Shown: positions 1 through 8,578 of the stretch, piece after piece | Numbering within the stretch: position 1 is the first letter of the stretch | Layout: each line of letters opens with the position of its first letter | NCBI GenBank assembly: GCA_026984775.1 | Contig: JALSRM010000056.1 | Coordinates: 1-42,456 of the forward strand | Direction of reading: 5' to 3' | Length of the DNA stretch: 42,456 nt | From: Gammaproteobacteria bacterium | GTDB lineage: Bacteria > Pseudomonadota > Gammaproteobacteria > CAJXQU01 | Position numbers and translations under genes: made by a program | Notes under the pieces: model-generated | Database searches by the model: none | What the model was told of the DNA's origin: nothing | The model's input: only the letters and a program-made list of their open reading frames with translations

Positions 1-1
1 C

Positions 2-799
2 CAGTTGAAGACTCTCGGCGAGATTGGTGAAAAATATGGTCTCTACACCAAGATCACCGGTGGTCAGCGTATCGACTTTTTCGGCGCACGGCTCGAGCAA
101 CTACCCGACATCTGGCGAGATCTGGTGGATGCCGGCTTCGAATCCGGCCATGCCTATGCAAAGGCGTTGCGTACGGTCAAGTCCTGTGTTGGCAGTACGT
201 GGTGCCGCTACGGGGTGGATGACAGTGTCGGACTCGCCATTGAACTGGAGAACCGTTACAAGGGCTTGCGTGCGCCACATAAAATCAAGTTTGCGGTTTC
301 TGGTTGTACCCGCGAATGTGCCGAGGCTCAAGGCAAGGATGTGGGGGTCATCGCTACCGAAAATGGCTGGAATCTGTACGTCTGTGGCAACGGTGGCATG
401 AAGCCGCGGCATGCCGATCTGTTTGCTTCCGATCTGGACAAGGAGACTCTGATCAAATATATCGACCGGTTTTTGATGTTCTATGTCCGTACCGCGGATC
501 GGCTGCAACGCACCTCCACCTGGATGGAAAACCTCGAAGGCGGGCTCGATTACCTGCGCGAAGTCATCATCGAGGACAAGCTGGGGTTGTGTACACAGTT
601 GGAGGAGGAGATGGGCCATATCATCGACACCTATGAGTGTGAATGGAAAGCAACGATCGAAGATCCGGAAAAGGTCAAGCGTTTCCGTCACTTTATTAAC
701 AGTGACAAGGAAGACAACAATGTGGTTTTCGTGCAGGAGCGTGATCAAATCCGCCCGGCAACCGAAGAAGAAAAAATCGAATTCAGGAAAGTTGGGTAA
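2..799 (+). CDS. nirB: Nitrite reductase [NAD(P)H] large subunit, C-terminal part
   Basis: This is the C-terminal 265 residues or so of the cytoplasmic siroheme nitrite reductase, which reduces nitrite to ammonium with six electrons from NAD(P)H. The reading frame is already open at the window edge, so the N-terminal FAD/NADH domains lie outside. The siroheme/4Fe-4S ligand cysteines are visible as KSCVGSTWC (C-X5-C) near position 180 and SGCTREC (C-X3-C) near position 300, the classic pattern of the sulfite/nitrite reductase half-domain. The stop codon overlaps the nirD start (TAATG), so the two subunits are translationally coupled. Presence next to a NasA-type nitrate reductase indicates assimilation. 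Family assignment is secure; only the full length is unknown. Confidence 0.95.
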   Translation, partial: QLKTLGEIGEKYGLYTKITGGQRIDFFGARLEQLPDIWRDLVDAGFESGHAYAKALRTVKSCVGSTWCRYGVDDSVGLAIELENRYKGLRAPHKIKFAVSGCTRECAEAQGKDVGVIATENGWNLYVCGNGGMKPRHADLFASDLDKETLIKYIDRFLMFYVRTADRLQRTSTWMENLEGGLDYLREVIIEDKLGLCTQLEEEMGHIIDTYECEWKATIEDPEKVKRFRHFINSDKEDNNVVFVQERDQIRPATEEEKIEFRKVG

Positions 800-1158
800 T
801 GCGTGTTGTGATGGAAAAAACCAATACACAAGACTGGACAGAAGTGTGTGTACTTGACGATCTGATCCTCAACGATGGTGCCTGTGCGCTCATCGGCGAG
901 GAACAGGTGGCGATTTTCAGAACTGGCAAGGGGGATGAGGTCTATGCCATCAGCAATTACGATCCGATCGGCAAGGCGAATGTCCTGTCGAGAGGGATTG
1001 TTGGGGATGTGAATGGCCGTCCGGTGGTGGCCTCCCCCCTGTATAAGCAGCATTTCGATCTGGAGACGGGCCAATGTCTTGAGGAGGAGTCGGTTCGTGT
1101 CAAGACCTGGGAAACCCGAATCGATGAAAACGGTACGCTCTTCATCAGAGCACGTTGA
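799..1158 (+). CDS. nirD: Nitrite reductase [NAD(P)H] small subunit
   Basis: NirD is the small Rieske-fold partner of NirB. The 119-residue product matches the family over its length, with VCVLDDLI, GACALIGEEQVAIFR, ISNYDPIGKANVLSRG and VASPLYKQHFDLETGQCLEEE blocks. The Rieske iron-sulfur Cys/His ligands are absent, as is normal for NirD. The start at 799 overlaps the nirB stop and has an upstream AGGAAAG; a second in-frame ATG at 811 has no ribosome-binding site and is less likely. E. coli NirD is 108 residues, so the extra residues are at the N-terminus. Confidence 0.95.
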   Translation: MRVVMEKTNTQDWTEVCVLDDLILNDGACALIGEEQVAIFRTGKGDEVYAISNYDPIGKANVLSRGIVGDVNGRPVVASPLYKQHFDLETGQCLEEESVRVKTWETRIDENGTLFIRAR

Positions 1159-1181
1159 GATCATTAGAGGAAACAAAAGTC

Positions 1182-3386
1182 ATGTTGTTCGGAAGAAACA
1201 GAAAGAATCCAATCAAGATCACCGACAAAGGCGTGGTCAAATGGACCTACAGTACCTGTGGATACTGTTCCACCGGCTGTGCCATCGAAGTGGGCACCGA
1301 CGCTGAGGGCAAAGTCGTGGCTTCCCGTGGTGTGGGAAGTGCGGATGTCAACCGTGGTAAGCTGTGCGTCAAGGGGATTTTTGAACACGAGCTGTTTGAG
1401 TCCTCTGGCCGCGGTGACAACCCTCTGTTGCGGGAAAGCCGATCGGAGGCCTACCGTGAAGTGGATTGGGATACCGCACTCGATCACATGGCGGATGAGA
1501 TCAAACGCATCCAGTCCCAATACGGACGGGATGCATTCGCTGTCGTCTCCACGGGTCAGTTGCTGACCGAAGAATTCTATACCCTGGGTAAACTGGTGCG
1601 CGGTGTCATCGGAACCAACAACTACGATGGCAACACCACCCTGTGTATGGCCTCGGCCGTTTCCGGCTACAAGCGATCATTCGGCTCTGACGGTCCCCCT
1701 GGCAGCTATGAGGACTTCGAGCATACTGACTGTCTGATCGCCTGGGGTTCCAACCTGCCTGAGCAGCACCCCATCATCTACTGGCGTCTGCAGGAGGCTC
1801 TGGAGAAGCGCAAGTTCCCGGTCATTGTGGTCGATCCGCGGGTCACCATGCTGGCCCAGAAGGCTGACATGCATCTTGCGATCACACCAGGGACCGACGT
1901 GGTGTTGCTCAATGCGCTGATGCACGTGATCCTCGAAGAGGGACTGGAAGACAGGGAGTACATTGAAGCCAATACTGTCGGCTTCGAACAACTGGAAAAA
2001 GAAGTCCAGAAATACGATCCGGTGACGGCATCGAAGATCTGCGGCATCGATGAAGATACCATCCGCAATGTGGCAAGGCTCTATGCCAAGGCTGATGCGG
2101 CCATGAGCATCTGGACGATGGGCATCAACCAGAGCACCCACGGTTCCGACGGCGTGGTGGGTATCAACAACCTCAACCTGATCACGGGCAATATCGGCAA
2201 GCCGGGAGGCACCAGCCTCTCCATCACCGGTCAATGCAATGCCATGGGTACCCGTGAATGGTCTTCCTGTTCCGGCCTGCCGGGTTACCGGCTGCTGGAG
2301 AACAAGGAAGACAGGGAAGAGGTGGCCAAATTCTGGAATGTGGACCCGGAGTTTTTCCCCAAAAAACGTGGCCTGACGGAAACCGACATCTTCCCCGCCA
2401 TCGAGCTGGGTGAGATCAAGGGATTGTGGCTGGTGGCTACCAACCCCATGACCTCCATGCCGAACACCACACGGATCCGCAAAACCTTGGAGAAACTCGA
2501 GTTTCTGGTGGTTCAGGACTCCTATGCCGATGTAGAAACCGTCCAATACGCTCACCTGTACTTGCCGGCAGCGACCTGGGCGGAAAAGGAAGGGGTTTTC
2601 ACCAACACCGAACGCCGCGTCAATATCGTCCGGCAGGTGACCACACCCTATGGAAATACGAAATCCGATCTGCAGATCTTCAACGAAGTTGCCAAACGCT
2701 GGGAGCAATCAAAGAAAATGAAATTCCCGGAGAAACCGGCAGAGGTTTTCGAAGAGATGCGGCAGTTGTCCAAAGGTCGGCTGGTGGATATCTCTGGCAT
2801 GGATCACGATCTGATCGAAGAAAAACGTGGCATCCAGTGGCCCTATACGGAAGAGCAACGTAAAAAGGGCGAAGAGCCACCACGGGGTGGCAAGCGCCTC
2901 TATACCGAACCGGGGACCTTTCGTTTCGCCGATGGTATGGCCAAATTGATCCCGCTGCCCTTCATTGACAACAATGAGGTGCCGGATGAACAATTCCCGT
3001 TCTGGCTCAACAGTGGGCGTCTGGTGGAACATTTCCATACACGCACCAAGACGGGAAAGATCGGGAACAATAACAAGTTCAGCCCGATCCCCTTCATGGA
3101 AATGAATCCCAATGCCGCTGCAGAACTGGGCATACAGCATCAGGAGTATGTTCGTTGTGTGTCCAGGCGTGGAGACGCTATTGTCATGGCCATGCTCACC
3201 CAGCGCGTGCCGGAGAATATGGTGTTTATTCCTTTTCATTTTCACGACTGTGTGAACCGTTTGACCCTGGGGCTGCTCGATCCACACTCTAGGCAGCCTG
3301 CCTACAAGCAGTCAGCCGTCCGCGTCGAGCCCATTGAAGATCAGGAAGCCGCAGCACGCATGAGTATGGAACGGAGGGCATTTTGA
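1182..3386 (+). CDS. nasA: NasA/NarB-type molybdopterin nitrate reductase, cytoplasmic
   Basis: This is a 734-residue molybdopterin-bis-MGD oxidoreductase that most likely reduces nitrate to nitrite. An N-terminal 4Fe-4S motif is seen as TCGYCSTGC (C-X2-C-X3-C) followed about 27 residues later by KLCVKG. The block TTLCMASAVSGYKRSFG carries the cysteine expected to bind molybdenum, as in NasA, NarB and NapA. The length fits NarB-type enzymes and lacks the C-terminal 2Fe-2S extension of longer NasA proteins. There is no twin-arginine signal, so it should be cytoplasmic. I prefer ATG 1182 (AGAGG upstream) over a TTG at 1155 that overlaps nirD. The stop overlaps the start of the next gene (TGATG). 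Substrate is inferred from the Cys motif and the nirBD neighbours; a related anaerobic molybdoenzyme is the alternative. Confidence 0.88.
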   Translation: MLFGRNRKNPIKITDKGVVKWTYSTCGYCSTGCAIEVGTDAEGKVVASRGVGSADVNRGKLCVKGIFEHELFESSGRGDNPLLRESRSEAYREVDWDTALDHMADEIKRIQSQYGRDAFAVVSTGQLLTEEFYTLGKLVRGVIGTNNYDGNTTLCMASAVSGYKRSFGSDGPPGSYEDFEHTDCLIAWGSNLPEQHPIIYWRLQEALEKRKFPVIVVDPRVTMLAQKADMHLAITPGTDVVLLNALMHVILEEGLEDREYIEANTVGFEQLEKEVQKYDPVTASKICGIDEDTIRNVARLYAKADAAMSIWTMGINQSTHGSDGVVGINNLNLITGNIGKPGGTSLSITGQCNAMGTREWSSCSGLPGYRLLENKEDREEVAKFWNVDPEFFPKKRGLTETDIFPAIELGEIKGLWLVATNPMTSMPNTTRIRKTLEKLEFLVVQDSYADVETVQYAHLYLPAATWAEKEGVFTNTERRVNIVRQVTTPYGNTKSDLQIFNEVAKRWEQSKKMKFPEKPAEVFEEMRQLSKGRLVDISGMDHDLIEEKRGIQWPYTEEQRKKGEEPPRGGKRLYTEPGTFRFADGMAKLIPLPFIDNNEVPDEQFPFWLNSGRLVEHFHTRTKTGKIGNNNKFSPIPFMEMNPNAAAELGIQHQEYVRCVSRRGDAIVMAMLTQRVPENMVFIPFHFHDCVNRLTLGLLDPHSRQPAYKQSAVRVEPIEDQEAAARMSMERRAF

Positions 3387-5299
3387 TGTTCAAGGTACGG
3401 AGTGACGAACCCGAATATGCATTTTTGTGGGACAAGGAAACCAAAAAGGTGTCCCGATATGGTACGAAAATCGAATTGGCCCCCGAGGGCAGTGAGCAGC
3501 GGGAGCAGCCGCTGAAGATCAATGACGAGGTGTTGGTCAGCGAAAATCCTCACCGTTACAAGCAGCATGGTTTCTATTTCAATGCCGACAACTGTATCGG
3601 TTGTCATGCCTGCGAAGCGGCGTGCAGTGAAAAGAATGACAACCCGCCTCATATCGCTTTTCGTTCGGTGGGCTTTGTGGAAGGTGGTTCTTACCCGGCC
3701 TATCAGCGGATCAATATCTCCATGGCCTGTAACCACTGTGAGGATCCTGTTTGTCTGAAGGGCTGTCCGACACGTGCTTATACAAAATACACGGAATACG
3801 GAGCTGTCTTGCAGGATCCGGACATCTGTTTCGGTTGCGGTTACTGTACCTGGGTCTGCCCGTACAATGCGCCGCAGCTGGATCCTGTCAAGGGTCAGGT
3901 CAGTAAATGTAATATGTGTGTCGATCGGCTCGAAGTGGGTTTGAAGCCGGCCTGCGTCTCGGCTTGTCTCGGCAATGCGCTGAATTTTGGTGTGATCGAA
4001 AACGTCCCAGAGAACCGTGAAGAGTGTAAAACCGAGATCCCTGGGTTCCCGTCTCCCGAGATTACCCGGCCCAATATCCGTTTCCAGCAAATGCGTTCGA
4101 CCGAACTGGAAATGACACGAACCGATGCCATGCCAATCAAATACCACAAAAAAACCGACGACGGGAAATTCAAACCCGTGGTGGACGAAAAATTTGGCAA
4201 GGAAAGGCACTGGAACTGGAAAAAATTGCTGGGCTCGCATGAAAGTTCCCATGTCATGTTCACACTGGGGACCCAGGCTGTAATGGGCGCTTTTTTCCTG
4301 CTCATATTGGGTGACATGCTGGGTGTGGATTCCATTGAGGCAGTTAAGGATTCCGGCGCATTGCTACCCTTGCTGGGTGTGATGTTTGTGATCCAGGCCT
4401 TTGGTCTGTTCAAACTCAATATGCATCTGGGCAAGCCACACCGGTTCTACCGTGGCTTCAATAACCTACGCTATTCGCCGCTCAGCCGGGAGATCCTCGG
4501 GGTCACGATCTTTTTCGGCAGCTTTGTTGCCTACGCATTCTGCAGCCTGTTCGATCACCCCTTCTTTGCGGTATTGCGGGGAGTGTTCGCCACCACTGGT
4601 GTGATTGGCGGTCTTGGCGGGCTCTATTACATGTACCGGATTTACCGGATCAAAGCGCGTCCTTTCTGGGATCACTGGCAGACGGGGACGGCGTTTTTCG
4701 GCAACACGATCAGCCTGGGAGCCTTGTTGACGGGTCTGGTCACACTTCCCGTAATGACCGCGGGTGGTGAGAGCACGGCCTTGCTGAAAGTGTTGAGCGG
4801 ACTGTTCTTACTCGGGCTCGTCATGGAGATCATCGGACATCTGTTTCACGGGCGTGACATGAATCGTCTGGGTAACGAAGGTGCAGCATCCTGGTACGTA
4901 CAAACCACGACCTATGGCTACAGCTGGATAACCCGGAATGTGTTGCTGGGTATCGCCTTGATCCTGGGGATTACGGTGCTGCTGGTGCCGGCTAATCTGG
5001 GTGTCGGTCTCTGGTTTGTGCTGGCGGCGGTGATGCTTGCGGCCGCAGTGATCAGCCGTTCTCTATTCTTTGTGCTGGTCATCCCGACGACCATGCCCGG
5101 TGCCTTTTTCTGGAAGAATAAAGGGTTCCAGGAGCATGCCAGGGAGATCGGGCTGGCGGATATGGAGCAGGTGGGTGTTGTACACGAAGGGCATCACAAA
5201 TTCAAAGTGGATGAGCTGTGGGAGACCATACGCAGCACATCGCCGAGGCAGATCTATCAGCATATCCGCGACATTTTCATCTGGAAACCGGTTCCTTGA
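3386..5299 (+). CDS. DmsB-DmsC-type fusion: four-cluster ferredoxin plus quinol-oxidising membrane anchor
   Basis: This 637-residue protein joins two subunits that are normally separate. Residues 55-200 are a DmsB/NrfC-like ferredoxin with sixteen cysteines in four groups, including CIGCHACEAAC (70-80), CNHCEDPVCLKGC (115-127), CFGCGYCTWVC (148-158) and CNMC...CVSAC (175-194), enough for four 4Fe-4S clusters. From about residue 285 to 600 there are roughly eight hydrophobic segments resembling the DmsC anchor, which oxidises quinol. The GGAGG at 3373 supports ATG 3386, which overlaps the molybdoenzyme stop. Context implies electrons flow quinol to anchor to clusters to the NasA-like subunit. 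There is no Tat motif, so the ferredoxin part probably faces the cytoplasm. The domain calls are firm; the physiological electron path is inferred. Confidence 0.85.
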   Translation: MFKVRSDEPEYAFLWDKETKKVSRYGTKIELAPEGSEQREQPLKINDEVLVSENPHRYKQHGFYFNADNCIGCHACEAACSEKNDNPPHIAFRSVGFVEGGSYPAYQRINISMACNHCEDPVCLKGCPTRAYTKYTEYGAVLQDPDICFGCGYCTWVCPYNAPQLDPVKGQVSKCNMCVDRLEVGLKPACVSACLGNALNFGVIENVPENREECKTEIPGFPSPEITRPNIRFQQMRSTELEMTRTDAMPIKYHKKTDDGKFKPVVDEKFGKERHWNWKKLLGSHESSHVMFTLGTQAVMGAFFLLILGDMLGVDSIEAVKDSGALLPLLGVMFVIQAFGLFKLNMHLGKPHRFYRGFNNLRYSPLSREILGVTIFFGSFVAYAFCSLFDHPFFAVLRGVFATTGVIGGLGGLYYMYRIYRIKARPFWDHWQTGTAFFGNTISLGALLTGLVTLPVMTAGGESTALLKVLSGLFLLGLVMEIIGHLFHGRDMNRLGNEGAASWYVQTTTYGYSWITRNVLLGIALILGITVLLVPANLGVGLWFVLAAVMLAAAVISRSLFFVLVIPTTMPGAFFWKNKGFQEHAREIGLADMEQVGVVHEGHHKFKVDELWETIRSTSPRQIYQHIRDIFIWKPVP

Positions 5300-6816
5300 A
5301 AGTCAGGTTGAGAAGATTACTGGGCTGCCTCGAACACAGCCTGATCGAGCGTGGCACTGCCGTACGACTGGCGCTGTTGACAGCTGTCGCCGGCGAACAT
5401 CTGCTCTTGATCGGCTCGCCGGGCACGGCGAAAAGTGCCCTTGCCCGGCGACTGCACCTAGTGTTCGAAGAAGGCAATTACTTCGAACGCCTGTTGACAA
5501 AGTTTTCGGTGCCCGAAGAGTTGTTCGGCCCTCTTTCCATCAAGGCATTGGAGGAAGATCGCTATCAGCGTCTCACGGAACGCTATTTGCCTTCCGCGAC
5601 CATCGCCTTTATTGATGAAATCTTCAAGGCCAACAGCGCCATTCTTAACGCCCTGCTGACCTTGCTCAACGAACGTGAGTTCGACAACGGTGATCGACGG
5701 GTCAAGGTGCCACTCGTTTCTGTGATCGGCGCCAGCAATGAGCTGCCCGAGGAGGAAGAGTTAAAGGCTCTCTATGACCGGTTCCTGTGCCGCTATCAAG
5801 TGCATCCTGTCTCCGAGCGAGCCTTCGAAGATCTGTTGCAACTCAAAGACACGTGCTCGCCTGAGCCTGATGTCATGGATCGCCTGGACAGGAAAACGAT
5901 CGAGACCATCCAACAGCAGGCGCAGCGACTCCCTCTCTCCAAGGAGGTGATCGAATTACTCACATCAATACGAAAATTCTTGCAGGAAAACCGGCTAGCA
6001 GTCTCCGATCGACGTTGGCGCAAGGTAGTGAAACTGCTCAAGGTTTCCGCCTTCACCAATGAACAGGAAGCGGTCACTGTGTGGGATTGCTGGTTGTTGC
6101 AGCACTGCCTGTGGGATGCGCCGGAGCAGCGAAAACTCATCGCCCAATGGTATGAGGCTCATGTGGGTATCGGCAGCGGCTTCAATCCGCAGCGTCTTGA
6201 AAGGCTGGTACAAACCTGGGAGAAGGCTTGCCGCGAGGATGCCGAGAGCCGGACCCAGATGCGCAACAAAAAGGGAGAACTTCTCTATTATGACGACCAC
6301 GGTGAGCAAACTACGGAGTGGAAACGAAAGGAATGGAGCCACCGGGACGGTATACCACTGTATCTCTCACCCCCCGATCAGGACGATCGCACCAATGATG
6401 GACGAGGTTATACGGAAGCGGAACTCAGAGAACAATTCTTCGATGATCGTTATCATCAGACCCACATCAACGGTCAGTGGCAACATATCGAAAAATACCT
6501 CGCGGACCCTGCCAACCGCATGGTCACGGTGCACGAAAACAGACGTTGCATGGAGCCGACCCGTCATCCTGCTAGCTTCATCGAAGCAAGGCTCAAGGAG
6601 ACCGGGAGCATCAAGGCCGACATCGATTTGCTGAAAGAAAAACTGCAACAACAGATCGATTCATTGGGTAGTGATGTCGGCGATCATCTCTGGATCGACA
6701 CAGACTTCACCGCAACAGCGGAGTCCAGTTTGCGAAAGTCTCTGGAACTGGCGGCATCCCTTTCTTCACGCATGGAAAAGGTCATTCAGACTTACAGGCA
6801 GCTTCCGAGGATGTGA
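5296..6816 (+). CDS. ravA: MoxR-family AAA+ ATPase, RavA-like
   Basis: The product is an AAA+ ATPase of the MoxR/RavA group, thought to act with a VWA partner as a chaperone that assembles or remodels metalloenzymes. Walker A is GSPGTAKS and Walker B is IAFIDEIFKA; RFSxPEE-like KFSVPEELFGPLS and sensor SNELPEEEE follow the RavA pattern closely. With the TTG start at 5296 the length is 506 residues, against 498 for E. coli RavA. That TTG overlaps the previous stop (TTGA), whereas a GTG at 5218 would overlap by 82 bases. The region after the AAA module (about residue 300 on) does not look like the LdcI-binding domain of E. coli RavA. It is followed after one base by the ViaA-like gene. Confidence 0.88.
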   Translation: MKVRLRRLLGCLEHSLIERGTAVRLALLTAVAGEHLLLIGSPGTAKSALARRLHLVFEEGNYFERLLTKFSVPEELFGPLSIKALEEDRYQRLTERYLPSATIAFIDEIFKANSAILNALLTLLNEREFDNGDRRVKVPLVSVIGASNELPEEEELKALYDRFLCRYQVHPVSERAFEDLLQLKDTCSPEPDVMDRLDRKTIETIQQQAQRLPLSKEVIELLTSIRKFLQENRLAVSDRRWRKVVKLLKVSAFTNEQEAVTVWDCWLLQHCLWDAPEQRKLIAQWYEAHVGIGSGFNPQRLERLVQTWEKACREDAESRTQMRNKKGELLYYDDHGEQTTEWKRKEWSHRDGIPLYLSPPDQDDRTNDGRGYTEAELREQFFDDRYHQTHINGQWQHIEKYLADPANRMVTVHENRRCMEPTRHPASFIEARLKETGSIKADIDLLKEKLQQQIDSLGSDVGDHLWIDTDFTATAESSLRKSLELAASLSSRMEKVIQTYRQLPRM

Positions 6817-6817
6817 G

Positions 6818-8578
6818 ATGACTCTGGCTGCGCTCGATCAGAAATTCTCCATTCTGGACGCGCTGCCGGATACTCTCTACGACACCGCCATCACCCATCC
6901 TCATGGTGAATTACTGACTCGCGTGCAGGGGATCCTGCAATGGCGTCAAGCCCTGCTTGCAGGCGAATTGCCGAAAGAGAATGAGCTGGTCTGGCCTGAA
7001 CCGGGCCTGCGCCGTGCCATCCTCAAGCGGCTGGAAGTTTTGGATATCACCCGTTTTTGCCGTGAACAGGAGGAGCTGACCGACAATGTCCTTCAGGACA
7101 TATGTGAAGGGATCCAGACCGCAGAAGAATATTACCGCCACAAACCGGGCGGATTCGTGGATACGTTGGCACAACGTCAGAACGTACGTGATCGGGCTTC
7201 CCCCTTCGATGATCCAGAACACCTTGCGGATCATGTCCAGGACCATTCAGGAAGTGATGAACCGTCATCCGCGGAGAATGGAGAGGAACCCTCCCGGCAA
7301 CCGGGGAAACAGGATAACGGCGGTCCATCACCTGGTGTTGAAGTCAAACACGCTGGTGAGGCCGAAATCGCATCTGGTGTCGGCGAAACCGAACCGCAAC
7401 TCAGGCCACACTCTGTGCCCAATCCGCAGGAAGCACCAGGAGGTGAGGCCGGCATCACTGCCGGTGAACCCGGTATGGTGTTCGATCAGACAGAACCACA
7501 GATAGCAGATCAGGCGGTCTTGGCTGTGGCCCCTGATCTGTTGGAACAGCGCTGGGCCGAACTGGCGGAGAGCTGGCATCAACTGGAGGAGATTTTCAGT
7601 GAGCTTGGAGGTTTGTTGGGGAGAGGCTGGGATTTGACCCAGGGTGTACTTGCTTCCCAGGGATGGCGCGACATCGTTCGTTACCGGAAGTGGGTAAAGA
7701 AGATCCCGGAATTGCAAGCGTTGATCAGAACCCTTGGCCGGTTACAGGCCATCGATGGTGAGGGGAAAACTGAAAGCGTCTCCGAAAAGATCTTCAATCC
7801 GATCAAACGCCTGGTAAAAGACGAAGAAGAAACCATCACACAACGGATGGTTATGGAGACCGGAGGCATCGAACGCTCGGATGAGTTGAGTCGTATGCTG
7901 CCCAGCGAACTGACGCTGCTTGGGCATCCAAAACTGAATCTTCTGTGGCATGCGAAACGCGCAGAACGGATGCTGGTAACCTACAGCTACAGCGGACTGA
8001 TGCCGGAAGTTGTGGAGACAGAGAAGGAACAGGAGCAGGAAGGGCCGCCCCAGGAAGATCGAGCAGATCAGGGTTTGGGGCCGATTATCGTTTGTCTGGA
8101 CACCTCCGGTTCAATGGAAGGGCAGCCGGAACAGATCGCCAAGGCACTCGTGCTCGAGGCCTTGCGCATTGCCTGGATCGAACAGCGTCCCTGCCACGTG
8201 TACACCTTCGGTGGGCCGGAAGAGATTCTCGAACATGAATTGGATCTGACCAGAGACGGACTCGGCAAGTTACTGGAATTTTTACAGATGTCCTTTCACG
8301 GTGGAACCGATGTGGCAAAACCACTTTTGCTGGCACTGGAAAAACAGTATTCTCAACGGTGGGAAGCGGCGGATATTCTGCTGATCAGCGATGGGCGGTT
8401 TCCACAGCAGAGTGATCTGTTTGGCCGCATCAACAGAATGAAAGATAAACAGGCTTTGCGTGTGCACGGTCTCTTGCTGGGAGATTGGAAGGGGACTGCC
8501 ATTGAACAGATTTGTGACCCCCTTCACAGGTTTACGGATTGGGAAGAACTCATAGAGGAACGAAACCATGCAATATAA
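6818..8578 (+). CDS. viaA: VWA-domain protein, ViaA-like partner of RavA
   Basis: This 586-residue cytoplasmic protein has an N-terminal helical region, a low-complexity acidic/proline-rich linker (about residues 130-225) and a C-terminal von Willebrand A domain. The metal-ion-dependent adhesion site is seen as CLDTSGSMEG (DxSxS, about residues 427-436) with FHGGTDVAKPL supplying the conserved threonine and LLISDG the last aspartate. E. coli ViaA is 483 residues, so the linker accounts for the extra length. ATG 6818 has GAGG just upstream and lies one base after the ravA stop. MoxR/VWA pairs usually mature cofactor-bearing enzymes; the coupling here to a nitrate reductase module suggests that enzyme as a client. 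The family is clear; the client is inferred. Confidence 0.85.
   Translation: MTLAALDQKFSILDALPDTLYDTAITHPHGELLTRVQGILQWRQALLAGELPKENELVWPEPGLRRAILKRLEVLDITRFCREQEELTDNVLQDICEGIQTAEEYYRHKPGGFVDTLAQRQNVRDRASPFDDPEHLADHVQDHSGSDEPSSAENGEEPSRQPGKQDNGGPSPGVEVKHAGEAEIASGVGETEPQLRPHSVPNPQEAPGGEAGITAGEPGMVFDQTEPQIADQAVLAVAPDLLEQRWAELAESWHQLEEIFSELGGLLGRGWDLTQGVLASQGWRDIVRYRKWVKKIPELQALIRTLGRLQAIDGEGKTESVSEKIFNPIKRLVKDEEETITQRMVMETGGIERSDELSRMLPSELTLLGHPKLNLLWHAKRAERMLVTYSYSGLMPEVVETEKEQEQEGPPQEDRADQGLGPIIVCLDTSGSMEGQPEQIAKALVLEALRIAWIEQRPCHVYTFGGPEEILEHELDLTRDGLGKLLEFLQMSFHGGTDVAKPLLLALEKQYSQRWEAADILLISDGRFPQQSDLFGRINRMKDKQALRVHGLLLGDWKGTAIEQICDPLHRFTDWEELIEERNHAI

Noticed and set aside
101-829. 242-codon open frame on the - strand across nirB
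   Set aside because: It lies opposite the clearly homologous nirB, has no family resemblance and no ribosome-binding site; a shadow frame.
1677-2708. 343-codon open frame on the - strand within the nitrate reductase gene
   Set aside because: Long but antisense to conserved molybdoenzyme sequence; its composition reflects codon bias of the real gene.
3341-4252. 303-codon - strand frame opposite the DmsB domain
   Set aside because: Antisense to the cysteine clusters of the fusion protein and shows no recognisable domain.
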